44,644 nucleotides of DNA from Bacteroidota bacterium (GCA_023251755.1 JAHEYF010000034.1:1-44644), one strand, 5' to 3'; numbered from the stretch's first letter, positions 23,900 through 32,447 are shown. Program-made: numbers and translations. The notes: generated from the sequence alone by a model not told the origin.

Positions 23900-26188
23900 A
23901 TGCGTGGCTCTGCTGTTTTAATGCTGCTGTTAATAGTTTTTCAACAGCCCTTGGCCAGGGCTCAAAAAGTGGGGGTGGTGTTAAGCGGTGGCGGCGCCGG
24001 TGGAATGTCGCACGTGGGTGTATTAAAAGCCCTGGAAGAAAAAGGAATTCCGATTGATTATATCACCGGCACTTCAATAGGTGCATTAATAGGGGGCTTG
24101 TATGCATCCGGCTACAGTCCCGGACAAATTGAACAACTGTGCGCATCCGATAAATTTAAAAACTTCACTAAGGGGGTTATTGAAAACAAGTACCAGTATC
24201 ATTTTAAAAAGTCCGACGACAACGCTTCCTGGTTCTCTTATAAATTTGCTATCGATTCTACACTGGTCAACAATATACCTACCAATTTAATTAATTCCAT
24301 TCCTATTGATTTTTATTTAACCGAAATGTTAGCGGGTGCATCAGCATCTGCCGCTTACAATTTCGACAGCCTTTTTGTTCCTTTTCGTTGTGTTGCTTCT
24401 GATATTGAAAGTAAAAAATCGGTCGTGTTCCGAAATGGAAATGCATCTACGGCCATCCGTGCTTCAATGACCTATCCTTTTTATTTAAGGCCTATTTCAG
24501 TAGACGGAAAATTATTGTTTGACGGGGGCTTGTACAACAATTTCCCTTCCAACGTCATGAACACCGATTTTAACCCCGATTTTATTATCGGAAGCGTTGT
24601 TACTGATAATTCCCCGATCCCCAACGACGAGAATTTATACCTTCAATTGAGGAATATGCTCATGACCAAAACGGATTACGATCCGGCCTGCGAAAACGGG
24701 GTGTTGATTAAACCCTGGAGTGAGGTCAATATTTTTTCGTTTGATAATTCTTCCCGCCTGATCGACAGTGGTTATGTAGCTGCCTTAAGAGTAATGGAGC
24801 AAATAAGATCACACGTTTCGAGTACCCGGAACAAAACGGAGGTGGACGAAAAAAGAAAACGTTTTTTAAACAAACAAAAAGCACTTGTATTTGAAGAAAT
24901 AGAAATTGAAGGTTTGAAAAAAAGCCAGGCCCAGTATGTAAGAAGGTTGTTTGAAGGTAAACACCATGAGCTTACGCTGGAGAATTTAAGGCCCCGGTAT
25001 TTCAGGCTGGCCGAAGACGATAAAATAAAATCTATTTTCCCAACGGCTATTTACAACCCCTTAACGGGTAAATTCAAATTGAATTTGAAAATTAAAAAAG
25101 AAAAAAATTTCGCTTTGCAGGTGGGTGGAAATTTCTCGAACAGGCCCATCAGCGAAGGCTTTATGGGATTGCAATACAATTACCTCGGTAAATTTGGGCT
25201 TACGGTATATGGCAATGCTTATTTCGGAAAATTAAACACCTCGGCTTACGGCAAAATAAGGGTTGACTTTCCTTCCAGGTTTCCCTTTTATGTTGAACCT
25301 TCCCTTTCTTATTCCCGTTGGGATTACTTTACCAGCAGTACTTTGTTTTTCGACTTTTTACGTCCACCCTACCTTACCCAGCGCGATGGATTTGGAGACT
25401 GGAGCATTGGTTGCCCATTTGGAAACAGGGCTAAAATGGTTTTAAATTCAGGAATTGCTGAACTAACCAACATCTATTACCAGACCGATAATTTTACTGA
25501 AAAAGATACCGCCGACAGGACCTATTTTGATTTTATTTTCGGTAAAATTGAGTATGAACTCAATTCATTGAACCGTAAATTGTATGCTTCGGAAGGTACC
25601 TACATGAATTTTTCGGCCAAATATTTTAATGGTTTTGAGTTTTACACACCAGGTTCAACTACTACTGATACCATCAAAAAATACGCTCCGGTGAACCGTT
25701 CCTGGTATATGCTAAAAGGCAAAGTGGATTATTACCTTAAAACAAATAAACATTTTAAAATAGGGGTCTTAGGCGAAGGAGTTTTTTCGACCCAGGGATT
25801 TTTTCAAAATTATTACTCCTCCATCCTTTCTGCTCCCGCATTCACACCCACTCCTGAAAGTAAAACACTTTTTCTCGAAAAATTCAGGGCACATAAATAC
25901 ATTGCCGGTGGGATGAAACTCATCATCAATCCGATTAAAAACATGGATGTGCGTTTTGAAGGATATGTATTCCAGCCTTTTCAATCTATTTTAAAAGATG
26001 AAAATTTAAAAGCAAAATACAGCATCGATTTTTTGTACCGCTACGTAACCGGTATGGCTGCGCTGGTGTACCATACACCCTTAGGCCCGCTCAGCGTTTC
26101 TTTAAATTATTATTACAAAGAAAAACAACCTTATTCCTTCCTGTTTCACTTCGGCTACACCATTTTTAACAGGAAGTCAATCGATTAG
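23900..26188 (+). CDS. Patatin-like phospholipase with C-terminal BamA-type barrel (PlpD-like)
   Basis: 762 residues from ATG at 23900; the frame runs back to a TTG at 23864, but the signal peptide (residues 1-22, ending PLARAQK) fits this ATG. The patatin domain has the oxyanion loop SGGGAGG, the nucleophile elbow GTSIG (S59) and the dyad Asp in FDGGLYNNF, so it should hydrolyse lipids. A POTRA-like segment follows (FEEIEIEGLKKSQAQYV). Then comes a beta-strand-rich region of about 350 residues ending in aromatic strands (FLFHFGYTIF), as in outer-membrane barrels of the type Vd/PlpD group. It would sit in the outer membrane with the lipase outside or in the periplasm. Monocistronic. Confidence 0.92.
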   Translation: MRGSAVLMLLLIVFQQPLARAQKVGVVLSGGGAGGMSHVGVLKALEEKGIPIDYITGTSIGALIGGLYASGYSPGQIEQLCASDKFKNFTKGVIENKYQYHFKKSDDNASWFSYKFAIDSTLVNNIPTNLINSIPIDFYLTEMLAGASASAAYNFDSLFVPFRCVASDIESKKSVVFRNGNASTAIRASMTYPFYLRPISVDGKLLFDGGLYNNFPSNVMNTDFNPDFIIGSVVTDNSPIPNDENLYLQLRNMLMTKTDYDPACENGVLIKPWSEVNIFSFDNSSRLIDSGYVAALRVMEQIRSHVSSTRNKTEVDEKRKRFLNKQKALVFEEIEIEGLKKSQAQYVRRLFEGKHHELTLENLRPRYFRLAEDDKIKSIFPTAIYNPLTGKFKLNLKIKKEKNFALQVGGNFSNRPISEGFMGLQYNYLGKFGLTVYGNAYFGKLNTSAYGKIRVDFPSRFPFYVEPSLSYSRWDYFTSSTLFFDFLRPPYLTQRDGFGDWSIGCPFGNRAKMVLNSGIAELTNIYYQTDNFTEKDTADRTYFDFIFGKIEYELNSLNRKLYASEGTYMNFSAKYFNGFEFYTPGSTTTDTIKKYAPVNRSWYMLKGKVDYYLKTNKHFKIGVLGEGVFSTQGFFQNYYSSILSAPAFTPTPESKTLFLEKFRAHKYIAGGMKLIINPIKNMDVRFEGYVFQPFQSILKDENLKAKYSIDFLYRYVTGMAALVYHTPLGPLSVSLNYYYKEKQPYSFLFHFGYTIFNRKSID

Positions 26189-26267
26189 AGATACGTTTAT
26201 TCGTTCAATAGTTCTTTTGTTTATTCGTTCGGTTACTATTAAACGACTAAACTTTTAAACGAATGAA
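26189..26267. repeat. Word repeat, ACGAATAAACG family, between convergent stops
   Basis: It begins at the patatin stop with AGATACGTTTATTCGTTCAA. From the other side, TAG then TTCATTCGTTTAAAAG follows the SpoIIE gene, nearly the same start as behind the MFS and purE genes. The two halves are partly complementary, giving a long imperfect hairpin. Confidence 0.85.
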
Positions 26268-28238
26268 CTATACTTTAATACCGGTAACACACACATCATC
26301 TATCTGTTCGTAGTTTCCTTTCCAGGTCTTAAAATAATCGTCTAATAATTTTTCCTGCTCAACCGGAGAATAAGCGGCCAGCTCAGTTACCTTCAGGGCC
26401 AGTCGTTTGTACATTAGTTTTTTTCCTTTGTCGCCTCCAAACTGGTCGGCAAAGCCATCGCTGAATAAGTAAATCATATCGTCCTTTTGCAATTGAAAAA
26501 CTGATTGCGTAAAGGACTTCCTGGTTTCAAATTTCCCTATGGGTTGTTTGTCTGCTTTTAATTCTATCAGTTTAAATTCAGCGGAAGCCTCTTCTTTTCT
26601 AACAATCCAAACCGGGTTATTGGCCCCCGAAAAATGAAGTTCATTCGTATTCAAATCAATGCGGCACAAGGCAATGTCCATTCCGTCACTAATGCTGTTG
26701 TCCCCTTTTTTAAATGAACTTTCCACCAGTTCGTTTACCTTGTCTAAAATTAATGCAGGCTGGCTAAGACCAAATTCCCTTACGGCCCTGTTCAATGCAT
26801 TGTTGGCCACCACACTCACCATGGCCCCCGGCACACCATGCCCGGTACAATCGGCCACCGCTATTAATATGTTGGGCTGAGTATTTTCCTGTTCATTGTT
26901 GAGTACCTCCATCCAGTAAAAATCCCCGGCCACAATATCCTTGGGTTTGTACAACACAAACGATTGTGGCAGATGCGTCTGAATGGCATCTATAGAAGGC
27001 AATATGGCCTGTTGTATCCGTTTCGCGTAATTGATACTTGCCGTTATATCGTTGTAGGCTTCCTGAATAAGGTGGTTCTTGTGCTCAACTTCTTGTTTCT
27101 GAACAACAAGGTCGTCTTTTAATTTTTTGGTTTTAAAATAGCCCCATCCCACCGAAACCAACAATACAATAAAAAACAACAAGCCCGCCCAAAGCAGTTT
27201 CTTATGAAACTTGTCCTTGTCCATTTTCAACTGGTTGGAATTTATTTTCAAATCCTTCTGCGCGATTATTTTTTCTTTCTCTACCAATTGTAATTTTTTC
27301 TCGTAGCTGTTGATGCTGTTCACCCGTTCAATGTTGTACAAGTCATTGCTTATGCCGACCTGTTGCCTTAAGGTAGCATAAGCTAATTTGTAACTTCCGC
27401 TGGTATCGTATAAACTAATCAGTTCGGTGAGGGCTTCGTTCAACTCGTGGGACAATTTATTTTCCTGTGCAACATGAATGCTTATTTTAAGGTACTCTTC
27501 GGCTTTTGCAAAATCGCCCTTCTTCTTGTATGGAATAGCAATGGTGCTAAGTATTGTAGCATAACTGTCTATCATTTGATTTTTCTCCGCTTCGTGTTTG
27601 GCTTGGCTAAATGCCTGAATGGCCTTATTGTATTTGTGCTGAAACAAGTAATACGAACCTAAATTCTGGTAATAAAAATAAAAATCTGCTTTTTTAAAAT
27701 ACGTTTGCATTTTCATCAAAGTATCCAAAGCCGCTTTTGATTTATTGAGCTGATTTTGCTTGTTGTAGTCCAGTAAGAGGTTAAGTAAAGAGGAAATTTG
27801 CCCCTGTTTATTACCCGACTCCTTGTACAAATGATAAGCCTTTTCGAGGTACAGCACATCTTCCTTTTCGTTCCCCACCCTTCCCATTATAATAGATTTT
27901 AAGCTGTAAGCCTTGGCCAGTAAATTTTTTTCGGGATGCCTTTCAACATAAGCAATCACTTCATTCAATTCTTCTTCTGCTTTTTCGAGGTCGGTTTTTA
28001 AAATAAGGTAACGGGCCTTCCCTATTTTAGCTTTTACAATTAAAACAGTGTCTTTGATGTTTAAGGCCGAAGCTTCAGCCAATGCACAAAGCGCCATCGA
28101 CGAATCGGGATTTGAAAAATAAAGAGAATCGGATTTTTTTAAAAGCCCGGCAATTTCTTTCTGCGATTGGGCACAACAATAGCTACCGGTAAAAAGGAAG
28201 AGAAATAATAAATATAAAAAGCTGAATTTGTATTTCAT
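26268..28238 (-). CDS. TPR sensor with membrane segment and SpoIIE/PP2C phosphatase domain
   Basis: 656 residues. Signal peptide (residues 1-24, TGSYCCAQS), then about 300 residues of periplasmic TPR repeats (for example FYYQNLGSYYLFQHKYNKAIQAF and AIPYKKKGDFAKAEEYLKIS), a membrane segment (LLWAGLLFFIVLLVSVGWGYF, about 346-366) and a short coiled coil. The C-terminal SpoIIE-type PP2C phosphatase has metal-binding acids in VAGDFYW, VADCTGHGVPGAMVS, SDGMDIALCRID and YLFSDGFADQFGGD. Such proteins usually dephosphorylate an anti-sigma antagonist or similar partner. No RsbV/RsbW gene is near, so the target is unknown. The architecture is typical of Bacteroidota. Confidence 0.92.
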   Translation of the reverse strand: MKYKFSFLYLLFLFLFTGSYCCAQSQKEIAGLLKKSDSLYFSNPDSSMALCALAEASALNIKDTVLIVKAKIGKARYLILKTDLEKAEEELNEVIAYVERHPEKNLLAKAYSLKSIIMGRVGNEKEDVLYLEKAYHLYKESGNKQGQISSLLNLLLDYNKQNQLNKSKAALDTLMKMQTYFKKADFYFYYQNLGSYYLFQHKYNKAIQAFSQAKHEAEKNQMIDSYATILSTIAIPYKKKGDFAKAEEYLKISIHVAQENKLSHELNEALTELISLYDTSGSYKLAYATLRQQVGISNDLYNIERVNSINSYEKKLQLVEKEKIIAQKDLKINSNQLKMDKDKFHKKLLWAGLLFFIVLLVSVGWGYFKTKKLKDDLVVQKQEVEHKNHLIQEAYNDITASINYAKRIQQAILPSIDAIQTHLPQSFVLYKPKDIVAGDFYWMEVLNNEQENTQPNILIAVADCTGHGVPGAMVSVVANNALNRAVREFGLSQPALILDKVNELVESSFKKGDNSISDGMDIALCRIDLNTNELHFSGANNPVWIVRKEEASAEFKLIELKADKQPIGKFETRKSFTQSVFQLQKDDMIYLFSDGFADQFGGDKGKKLMYKRLALKVTELAAYSPVEQEKLLDDYFKTWKGNYEQIDDVCVTGIKV

Positions 28239-28396
28239 AAAAGAGCCTCTAAGTAAATATAATCAAAAAGAACGAAATTGTCCGTTGACTAAAAATGGCT
28301 TTTCGATCAGGTACATGTTATAATCTACATCCCCGTTCATAAAATATTTACCTATAAATCAAATACTTGACAATTATAGTTATTTTTCAATCTTTA

Positions 28397-28433
28397 TTTT
28401 GATTGTTTTTTAATCAAAAAGAATATACATTTG
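28397..28433 (+). promoter_or_regulatory. Promoter of the peroxiredoxin gene with an inverted repeat over the -33 box
   Basis: TTG (28403-28405), 20 bases, then TACATTTG (28426-28433). TTTTGATT (28397-28404) and AATCAAAA (28412-28419) form a perfect 8-base inverted repeat with a 7-base spacer covering the -33 element, a good place for a repressor. The leader to ATG 28511 is about 70 bases. The rest of the 272-base gap (28239-28396) has a TATATTTA that may serve the SpoIIE gene. Confidence 0.6.
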
Positions 28434-28510
28434 TAAAAGCTTTTTGCATTGTTGAAAAGTTACTTTGTACAACAGCTAAACTTTTTGGTACTTTGATTAG
28501 AATAAAAAAA

Positions 28511-29098
28511 ATGTCACAAAAATCAACAACTATAAGCACTTCAAGTCCCTTAAAAGCCGGGAAAAAAGTGCCTGTTGCAAAAAGTAAACAAGCAGAACCA
28601 GCAGACATGAACTCTACATTTATCCCGCATTTAACATCTCTGAAAGTCGGGATGAAAGCCCCTGATTTTAAAGGATTAAACCAGCAGGGCCAGGAAATAA
28701 ACCTGAAACAATTTGCAGGGAAAAAACTGATCCTGTATTTCTATCCCAAAGACAATACCCCCACCTGCACAGTTGAATCGTGCAACCTGCAGGAAAACAA
28801 TACTTTTTTAAAAAAGGAAGGGTATGAGATTGTTGGGGTAAGTGCCGATACAGTAAAAATGCATAAAAAGTTTGCGGATAAATACAAGCTTGAATTTAAC
28901 CTGCTGGCCGATACCGAACACCAGGCCATTAAAGCTTACGATGTGTGGGGTAAGAAAAAATTTATGGGTGTTGTATTTAACGGTATTGTGCGCACAACTT
29001 TTATTATTGATGAAAAAGGAACAATAGCGCATGTTATTAATGGTGTAAAATCAAAAGAACACGCCCGACAGATATTAGATTTGAATATTGAGTATTGA
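28511..29098 (+). CDS. bcp: Bcp-type thiol peroxidase (peroxiredoxin)
   Basis: 195 residues. Reduces peroxides with thioredoxin as donor. The AhpC/TSA domain starts at about residue 45 (VGMKAPDFKGLNQQGQEI). The peroxidatic Cys is in YPKDNTPTCTVESCNLQ, with the possible resolving Cys five residues later, as in BCP-type enzymes. A Thr replaces the Gly common before that Cys. The first 35-40 residues (KAGKKVPVAKSKQAEPA) are an extra Lys/Ser-rich extension; an internal ATG at MNSTFIPHL would remove it. Promoter and leader allow either start. The last codons (NIEY and stop) are read from a TATTGAG repeat word. recA follows after 89 bases. Confidence 0.92.
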   Translation: MSQKSTTISTSSPLKAGKKVPVAKSKQAEPADMNSTFIPHLTSLKVGMKAPDFKGLNQQGQEINLKQFAGKKLILYFYPKDNTPTCTVESCNLQENNTFLKKEGYEIVGVSADTVKMHKKFADKYKLEFNLLADTEHQAIKAYDVWGKKKFMGVVFNGIVRTTFIIDEKGTIAHVINGVKSKEHARQILDLNIEY

Positions 29099-29175
29099 GA
29101 GGGAAGTAGTAAGTATCAGGTAGTAGGTACCAGGCAACTAAGAACGAATAAACGAAAGAACAAATAAACATATAA
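29082..29175. repeat. Composite word repeat between bcp and recA (three families)
   Basis: Three word families stand in a row: ATATTGAGTATTGAGAG (the GAGATGTGAG family, overlapping the bcp stop), AGTAGTAAGTATCAGGTAGTAGGTACC (the GTAGTAAG family) and AAGAACGAATAAACGAAAGAAC (the ACGAATAAACG family). No promoter consensus for recA is visible. Confidence 0.8.
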
Positions 29176-29187
29176 ACTATAAATATC

Positions 29188-30240
29188 ATGGCAAAGAAAA
29201 GTGAATCGGCAGAACATTCTGCAAAATCGGTGAACTCCGAAAAATTAAAAGCCTTACAGTTAACCTTAGATAAATTAGAAAAAACCTATGGCAAAGGAAC
29301 AATAATGAAATTAGGCGACAATGCCATAGAGCCCATGGAATACATTTCCTCCGGTTCCCTGGGATTAGACATTGCCTTAGGCATTGGCGGTTACCCGAGA
29401 GGCCGTGTAGTTGAAATATACGGACCTGAATCATCGGGTAAAACAACCCTGGCCATACACGCCATTGCCAGCGTACAAAAAAGCGGAGGCATTGCCGCCA
29501 TTATTGATGCTGAGCACGCCTTCGACCGTTTTTATGCTGAAAAATTAGGAGTAGATATTACAACCCTTTTAATATCACAACCCGATAATGGCGAACAGGC
29601 CCTCGAAATTGCTGATAACCTTATCCGTTCCGGTGCTGTAGACCTGGTGGTTATCGACTCCGTAGCTGCACTTACCCCAAAAGCTGAAATTGAAGGCGAA
29701 ATGGGCGACAGCAAAATGGGCTTACAGGCCCGCTTAATGAGCCAGGCTTTGCGTAAGTTGACCGGTTCCATTAATAAAACAGGCTGCTGCTGTATGTTTA
29801 TTAACCAGTTGCGCGAAAAAATAGGGGTCATGTTCGGTAACCCCGAAACCACAACAGGTGGTAATGCCCTTAAATTTTATGCTTCTGTACGTTTGGACAT
29901 CCGCCGTGCCGGACAAATAAAAGACGGAGAACAGGTAAGCGGGAACCGCGTGCGTGTTAAAGTAGTGAAAAACAAAGTCGCCCCTCCTTTCCGCCAGGCC
30001 GAATTCGATATTATGTTCGGAGAAGGAATAAGTAAAGTGGGAGAAATTATTGATTTGGGTGTAGAACGCAACATCATTAAAAAAAGCGGGTCCTGGTTCA
30101 GCTACGAAGACCAAAAATTAGGTCAGGGCCGTGATGCTGTAAAACAGGTATTTGCCGACAACCCTGAATTAGCCGAAGAAATTGAACACAGAATAAGGGA
30201 AGCTATTGCAGGGACAGTAGCGGTGGCTGAAGAAGTTTAG
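29188..30240 (+). CDS. recA: Recombinase RecA
   Basis: 350 residues. ATP-dependent strand exchange and LexA co-protease. Walker [10 protein letters not shown] (79-87); Walker [11 protein letters not shown]; loop L1 [21 protein letters not shown]; loop L2 with [28 protein letters not shown], the standard signature. The N-terminus is rich in Lys and Ser, and the C-terminal tail is short and acidic (AVAEEV). No LexA-type box is recognisable upstream, where word repeats fill the gap. The accessory island begins right behind its stop. Confidence 0.98.
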   Translation: MAKKSESAEHSAKSVNSEKLKALQLTLDKLEKTYGKGTIMKLGDNAIEPMEYISSGSLGLDIALGIGGYPRGRVVEIYGPESSGKTTLAIHAIASVQKSGGIAAIIDAEHAFDRFYAEKLGVDITTLLISQPDNGEQALEIADNLIRSGAVDLVVIDSVAALTPKAEIEGEMGDSKMGLQARLMSQALRKLTGSINKTGCCCMFINQLREKIGVMFGNPETTTGGNALKFYASVRLDIRRAGQIKDGEQVSGNRVRVKVVKNKVAPPFRQAEFDIMFGEGISKVGEIIDLGVERNIIKKSGSWFSYEDQKLGQGRDAVKQVFADNPELAEEIEHRIREAIAGTVAVAEEV

Positions 30241-30275
30241 ATTGAGATGTGAGTAGTAGTGAGATTTGAGATGTT
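30241..30275. repeat. Word repeat behind recA (GAGATGTGAG family)
   Basis: ATTGAGATGTGAGTAGTAGTGAGATTTGAGATG starts directly after the recA TAG. It mixes the GAGATGTGAG and TAGTAG words. Confidence 0.75.
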
Positions 30276-30282
30276 AGCTTGG

Positions 30283-30352
30283 GTACACCTGCCGAATTGA
30301 AGGGTGGGTGTGCTTGGCTTAATAAGAGGTGTAAATATGTTATAGGTAAGCC
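30283..30352. repeat. Two consecutive hairpins before the frameshifted gene
   Basis: GTACACC (30283-30289) pairs with GGTGTGC (30307-30313, one G-T pair). GGCTTA (30316-30321) pairs with TAAGCC (30347-30352). They end eight bases before the ATG at 30361. Base composition differs from the flanking word repeats. Possible boundary structure of the accessory island. Confidence 0.45.
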
Positions 30353-30360
30353 CTCAGGCG

Positions 30361-31274
30361 ATGGAACAAAATAAAATGACTACGACAGCGGGGATTAAAC
30401 CTCTCTCTACAATTAATTATAGTTTAATCGGTGAAATTAAACAAACAATTCTTTTATTTGACACCGTTGGGATTCCGCAACTCGATATGGCCATAAGGCT
30501 CATTCGAGAAAAACACAAACATAACTGTATTCATCATCAAGTATCAAATGAACTGGAATTTTTAAAAGAAAAAGGATTTTTATTTAATTCATGGGGGAAT
30601 GAAGCCGCCACCCCTTTGAAAAAGATTCTGACTTAAATGCAATTGGTGAAGAGTTTCTTGCTTTGGAACGAATTTTAAAAAACCCTCCCAATATTAATGT
30701 AGGTATGAATGCAGCTGTCCGACTATCATGCTTACTTCTAAACAATGACAAGAGAAGAGAAAATTTCAATGCAGTTCCTTTAGTTCAAGACTTAAGTTTA
30801 TCAGGTGACAAAAAAGCAACTAAAACTGATGTAATTAATCTTATTATTGAACAAATGCCAATTCCCGACGACAAGACTCCCTGGAATAATATTTTAGAGT
30901 TCAAAAGTAATCCAGATAATGTCGGTCGGTTTTCAGGTTTAAGATCTTGGGTAAACAAGGCTGCGAAGCCAGGCAATAGTGTTAATGAAATAAAGGATGA
31001 ACTTGAATACCTTTTACATCAATATAGGAAGAGTTTAGAGATTCACAATATCAAATTTAATGCAGGAGTAATTCAATCTATTGTCGTTTGGTCAGCTGAG
31101 ATTGCGGAAAATATTGCCAAATTTAAATTTTCGGAAATTGCAAAGGGTTTTTTCTCTACAAGTCAATCGCACGCAGAATTATTAAAAGCAGAATTAACAG
31201 CTCCAGGGCATGACCTTGCTTATATTTATCAAGCAAATAGGCAATTTGGAGATAACAAAGAAGTTTGTAACTAA
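30361..31274 (+). pseudogene. Frameshifted gene of unknown function
   Basis: Two open frames form one gene split by a -1 frameshift near 30603-30618. Frame 1 (from ATG 30361, 91 residues) reads through LEFLKEKGFLFNSWGNEA and then ends at 30636. The other frame is open from 30603 and continues RHPFEKDSDLNAIGEEFLALERIL to the stop at 31274. Joined, the product would be about 300 residues. The second part is helical, with MPIPDDKTPWNNILEFKSNPD, LRSWVNKAA and EIKDELEYLLHQY, which looks like a conserved family I cannot name. Either a pseudogene or an assembly error at a C-rich stretch. Located at the start of the toxin-antitoxin island, so a defence or accessory role is possible but unproven. Confidence 0.6.
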
Positions 31275-31284
31275 ACTGAGTGGT

Positions 31285-31484
31285 AGTCAACCCAATAACA
31301 CTAAATTTGCTTCATACAGAGAAACATAAGTTTTTGTCTAAAACTTATATGTTGACTGGAATGTCTACTTTATTGCAAGCAAAATGAAGCGATGTTTCGC
31401 AACTAATAAAGGTTTATCGGCTGGGCAGTAGATGTTCCAATGCTAGCTGAACGTAAGCCCCGAAACCATTAGAGCGACCTTTTT
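31285..31484. repeat. Structured spacer with two imperfect hairpins before the higBA-type module
   Basis: Element 1: AGTCAAC (31285-31291) pairs with GTTGACT (31351-31357), enclosing AACATAAGTTTT (31323-31334) paired with AAAACTTATATGTT (31340-31353). Element 2: GGTTT (31411-31415) pairs with AAACC (31463-31467), then GGGC with GCCC and GTTC with GAAC; AAAGGT (31408-31413) can alternatively pair with ACCTTT (31477-31482) followed by T's. The 267-base spacer holds no gene. The folds recall recombination sites of cassettes, but the integron core sequence is not matched. Confidence 0.4.
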
Positions 31485-31541
31485 TAAATAAAATTAGATA
31501 TTTTAAAAATAATTACTTACCTTTGACGTTAGTATCGCAAC

Positions 31542-31823
31542 ATGATAGTATCTTTTGGTGATAAGATAACTCAAAAAATCTGGGAGGGTGAAAGGGTTAA
31601 AAGCTTTTCGACCGAGATACAAGAAACAGTCAGACGAAAATTAAGAATGCTAAACAACTCTGTAGATATAAAAGACCTTATGATCCCACCCTCGAATAAA
31701 TTAGAAAAGTTAAAGGGCAATCTCAAAGATTTCTATTCTATCAGGGTGAATGACCAATGGCGAATAATTTTTCGCTGGGACAACGGAAATGCATCTAATG
31801 TTGAATTAATTGATTATCACTAA
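31542..31823 (+). CDS. higB: HigB/RelE-family toxin
   Basis: 93 residues, normal for HigB-type ribosome-dependent mRNA interferases. The family end is intact: LKGNLKDFYSIRVNDQWRIIFRW followed by NVELIDYH. The middle MIPPSNKLEKLKG is typical of the group in which toxin precedes antitoxin. The antitoxin ATG follows four bases after the stop, so the two are coupled. Toxin-first order is characteristic of higBA. No good promoter match is seen; TTTGACGTTAGTATCGC lies just before the ATG. Confidence 0.9.
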   Translation: MIVSFGDKITQKIWEGERVKSFSTEIQETVRRKLRMLNNSVDIKDLMIPPSNKLEKLKGNLKDFYSIRVNDQWRIIFRWDNGNASNVELIDYH

Positions 31824-31827
31824 AGTA

Positions 31828-32127
31828 ATGAAACAACTAAAAAATATTCATCCCGGAGAAATTCTCTCAGAAGAATTTCTCATACCTCTTGAAATAAGTG
31901 CTTACAGGCTTTCAAAAGAAATTTCCATTCCACAGACACGCATTTCCGAAATCATTAAAGGCAGAAGACGCATTACAGCCGATACAGCCTTAAGGCTTTC
32001 CAAATTTTTTGGTAATTCTGCGAAATTCTGGCTTGGACTTCAGGACGACTTCGATATTGAAGAAGAAAAAATACACAAGCAAAAAGACCTGAATTCAATC
32101 AGGCAATACGTTCGCAACGCCGCCTGA
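31828..32127 (+). CDS. higA: HigA-family antitoxin (XRE-type HTH)
   Basis: 99 residues from ATG at 31828. HTH of the HigA/VapI group: IHPGEILSEEFLIPLEISAYRLSKEISIPQTRISEIIKGRRRI, then the diagnostic TADTALRLSKFFGNSAKFWLGLQ. It should bind and neutralise the HigB-like toxin encoded four bases upstream and repress the shared promoter. Its C-terminus (RQYVRNAA) is normal for the family. Confidence 0.92.
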   Translation: MKQLKNIHPGEILSEEFLIPLEISAYRLSKEISIPQTRISEIIKGRRRITADTALRLSKFFGNSAKFWLGLQDDFDIEEEKIHKQKDLNSIRQYVRNAA

Positions 32128-32166
32128 CAATAATCCATATTGAAAACTTTGAAATTAAATAAATTA

Positions 32167-32196
32167 CACGTACATTTGTAATATAAATGACACGTG
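32167..32196 (+). promoter_or_regulatory. Promoter and probable operator of the antitoxin/PIN toxin module
   Basis: TTTG (32148-32151), 19 bases, then TACATTTG (32171-32178). An imperfect inverted repeat overlies it: CACGTACATTT (32167-32177) and AAATGACACGTG (32185-32196, including the ATG). This is where an antitoxin would bind for autorepression. The ATG at 32187 is within nine bases of the box, so the message is nearly leaderless; a second ATG lies at 32199. Confidence 0.65.
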
Positions 32197-32447
32197 CAAT
32201 GACCACAAAATTAACATTAACAGTTGAAAAAAACATTATTGAACTGGCTAAAGTTTATGCAAATAAAAAAGGAAGAAGTCTTTCGGATTTAATTGAAGCT
32301 TATTTAAAAACGCTGGTTCAAAAAGACAAGAATCAGGATGAACTTTCTCCAACTGTTAAAAGACTTCTTGGTTCGGTGAAAGCACCCAAAGACTTTGATT
32401 ACAAAAAGGAATTAGAAAATGCCTTGAGTAAAAAGTATTCCAGATGA
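32187..32447 (+). CDS. Antitoxin of a type II module (DUF6364-like)
   Basis: 86 residues. The N-terminal TTKLTLTVEKNIIELAKVYANKKGRSLSDLIEAYL fits a ribbon-helix-helix DNA-binding domain of the DUF6364 type. The C-terminal KAPKDFDYKKELENALSKKYS is a toxin-wrapping tail. The stop overlaps the toxin start by four bases (ATGA), the usual arrangement. A start at ATG 32199 would also keep the whole RHH domain. Confidence 0.88.
   Translation: MTRAMTTKLTLTVEKNIIELAKVYANKKGRSLSDLIEAYLKTLVQKDKNQDELSPTVKRLLGSVKAPKDFDYKKELENALSKKYSR

Noticed and set aside
28397..28419. FNR/CRP-type box (TTGAT...ATCAA) before bcp.
   Set aside because: The half-sites are nine bases apart, not four, so the known consensus is not met.
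28403..28510. Upstream extension of bcp.
   Set aside because: It contains the promoter boxes, so it cannot be fully transcribed.
30610..30630. Programmed -1 frameshifting in the 30361 gene at GAAAAAG.
   Set aside because: The P-site codon would re-pair poorly (AAA to GAA) and no stimulatory hairpin follows directly; mutation or sequencing error is simpler.
31285..31484. Integron attC sites.
   Set aside because: AGTCAAC/GTTGACT does not fit RYYYAAC/GTTRRRY, element 2 starts with GGTTT, and no integrase is present. Kept only as structured spacers.
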